From positions 1 to 51,154 of the IMG/VR virus record IMGVR_UViG_3300044630_004167: a stretch of 51,154 bases of DNA. One strand, written 5' to 3'. The first letter of the stretch is position 1; the number at the start of each line of letters is the position of its first letter. The position numbers and the translations under genes are program-made. The notes below the pieces were generated by a model that did not search any database, had not been told where the DNA came from, and saw nothing but the letters and a program-made list of their open reading frames with translations. This DNA is from a virus. Below are positions 30,701-33,700 of this stretch, piece by piece.

Positions 30701-33700
30701 CAAAAACAACAAAAGAAGTAAACCCTTACTTCGTGTTCCCTGACTCTGACATTTACATCCCGGAGGATCTGGGACCATCTCCTAAAGAAGAGAAGCCATC
30801 TAAAAAGCTTCTTAAAGAACCGTTTGACCCTACAGACTTCACCATTGATCTAGAAAAGTTCTATAATTTTGATTACAGCAAGATGCCTGACGGTACACCG
30901 TTCGATGTATATAGGCAACAACAAATGGATATTCTTACAGATGCAATTAACAATGAAACTAATAACTTTGAAAGAAAACTACGTATTGCTGAAAGAAGAC
31001 GTATCTATCAAGGGTACTTTGCTAAACCAAACTTAAAGTCCAGCACTAATATTGAAACGATTAAAGATCAGGTAGGACTTCTGGATGACAATACCTCTAG
31101 AATGAACTACACTGGGGCTGGTAAGCCTTACGCAGATCTACCATCTGAGTATAAACAAAGTACTCAGTACGTTGACGAATTTACTGACAAGTACGGAAGA
31201 CAGTACTGGGCAGTTACTAAGGTGGTATCTGGACTAGGAATGTCAAACGTAAAGTTTTACGATAAGAGTGAGAACTCTTTACAAGATATTAAAGATACTT
31301 CAGAAAATATAAGTCCTATATCTATGTTAGATGTCTTTAATAACAAAATTAGCATGGTCCACACTTCAGATAGATACTTAAGAAGAGGTCTAGCTACTGC
31401 AGCTCTTTACTTAGCAAGAGAGCGTTCTGGAAAAGAAGTTCAGCATTCAGAAATGTTGACCTCTTTTGGTAGAGCATTCTCTCTTTCAGTTGACCCTAAC
31501 CCTGGTCTTCATAAAAATGACGAATCTAAAGCTTTGTTGCTAGCTAATGAGTCTGGACCTTCCCCTAAAGAAGAAGCACCGGCTGGAGGGTTCTTGCCGG
31601 AGCCTTTCAACCCTAATGATCGTACTCTTGATCTAGATAGTATCTACAACTATGACTACACCAAACTTCCAGATGGAACTCCATTCAACGCCAAGCAGCA
31701 AAAAGCAATGGATCACGAGAATAAAATTCTTGAAGAAGCCATAGCCTCTGGAGACGAAGCAAAAATACGTGCAGCTAAAATTGCTAGAAGATATACATAT
31801 AATACATTTATAACTGTAGCTAACCCAGACTCCAAAACAAACACTGAAACTATAGCTAATCAGATTACCCCTGGTAAAACTAAACCTAAAAAGTTTACTG
31901 GATTTGTTCGTTACACAGATAATTTTACAGATAAATACGGTAGAAAATATATAATTTTCACTGACATAAGTACTGATGATAGCTCAGACAACGCTGTAAT
32001 TGTAACAGCACACGATCTTGAAAGTCAATTCTTAGAGCCACTCTTTACACCTGAAGGTATGGAAAATGTGGATCGTTTTGGCGGAAAATATCTGCACATA
32101 TCTTCGTTAAAGGTTAATGATAGTGACCGAAAAGATTTAAATGGAAGTGCTGAAATTGGCATTATAGGGACTGATGATGCTTATAGACGTAGAGGTCTTG
32201 CAACAGCACTATTGTATTTAGCTCGTAAGCACTACAGCAAGCCTATTAATCACTCAAGCACTCTTACCATGTATGGTAAAGCTTTTTCTAACTCTGTAGA
32301 TGCTGGAAAACCAGAAGTACACGATTCTATAGAGTCTCAGCAACTACAACGCGATATTCTTAAAAAGAAAGGTCTTCCTGTAGAAGAACCTGAGCTTGAT
32401 GGCGATGAAATCGATTACGGGCCTTCTCCTAAAGAAGAAACTCCTTCAGGGCAACCTACAATTGTTACAAATAAGTATCTTGAAGTAATTCCTCTTAATA
32501 ATGCTTACAGAGATAAGAATGACCCAGACCTAGACATTACAGAGTGGATGACTAAAGGCACTAACATATATGGAATAGGTAATGGTGGGAACCCGCTAGG
32601 CTACGTTAGAACTGAAAAACTTGCCACAATGAAGGGCAATCTTGCAGACATGACGAGTAGTGTTGATTCTATATCTCAGGATTTGGAAGACGGAACAGGA
32701 TATCTAGAGCCAGTACTAGTTTGGTACAACCCTATTACTGGAAGATCCTTTATTGCAGAAGGAAACCACAGAGTTGAAGCCGCGCGTCTGACTGGGAGAG
32801 AATACGTCCCTGTTATTGTTGGCGTTAGTACTGTAGATTTTAAAAATCCTTCAAAAGTGGAGAAGGCTGGTGGAGTTGGGGACACGGTTTTAAATAAAGA
32901 TGGAAGCTTAGGAAAATTTAGAAACGTAAAAGACGGTGCCATCATAAACCCGTACCACTTGTTTAACGATGAGGATCTTCTATATCCTAGAGTCAACTTA
33001 GATCCAAATGATGTTCCTGGATTCACAGACGTGCTTAAAATACAGTCCGAGCTTTTAGACGAACGTATGGTTGAAAACCAAGAAACTGGGATCAATGACA
33101 TTGCTAAGTGGTACGATCCGAACACATTTGATGTTGATAGTCCGATTGCCTTCATGGGTGAAACTCCTGAAAAACTAAAAGACATCACTGCTAGAAACAT
33201 AGGCGATAATATGATGTCTTCTGTTGAAGACATGCTAGCAGCGGTAAACTACGGTATATGGATTGGCAATTTACTGCGTAATAAGTTTAATCCAATGGGT
33301 CTAGATAGTGAAAAAATTGCTAAAAAAGCTCTAGACACTAAATCAGATAAGTTAAGTGCTGACTCTATTGTACTATTTATAGACGAATCTGAGCACTCCT
33401 CATCCCAGGGAATAGTAATAAGAACTTTAGGAGACCTTCTAGATGAAATGGATCCAGATGATGAAGAAACTTATGGGACAAATTGGAATAACGCTGATTA
33501 TAAAACTCTTTTAAAAGATTACTATGCTAATGAAGATTTTAAAGCAATTTTCTTTGATAAGCCAAAAGATGTATTAGCATTTAAAGCAAAAGTAGCTTCA
33601 ATGCTTGTTGCACAGTGGGCGGAAACTTCTAACGGTAATGATATGCAGTCTCATGCTTTGCAAATGGCTGCTGTTGACGCATTTAAAATGCCTGATGGCT

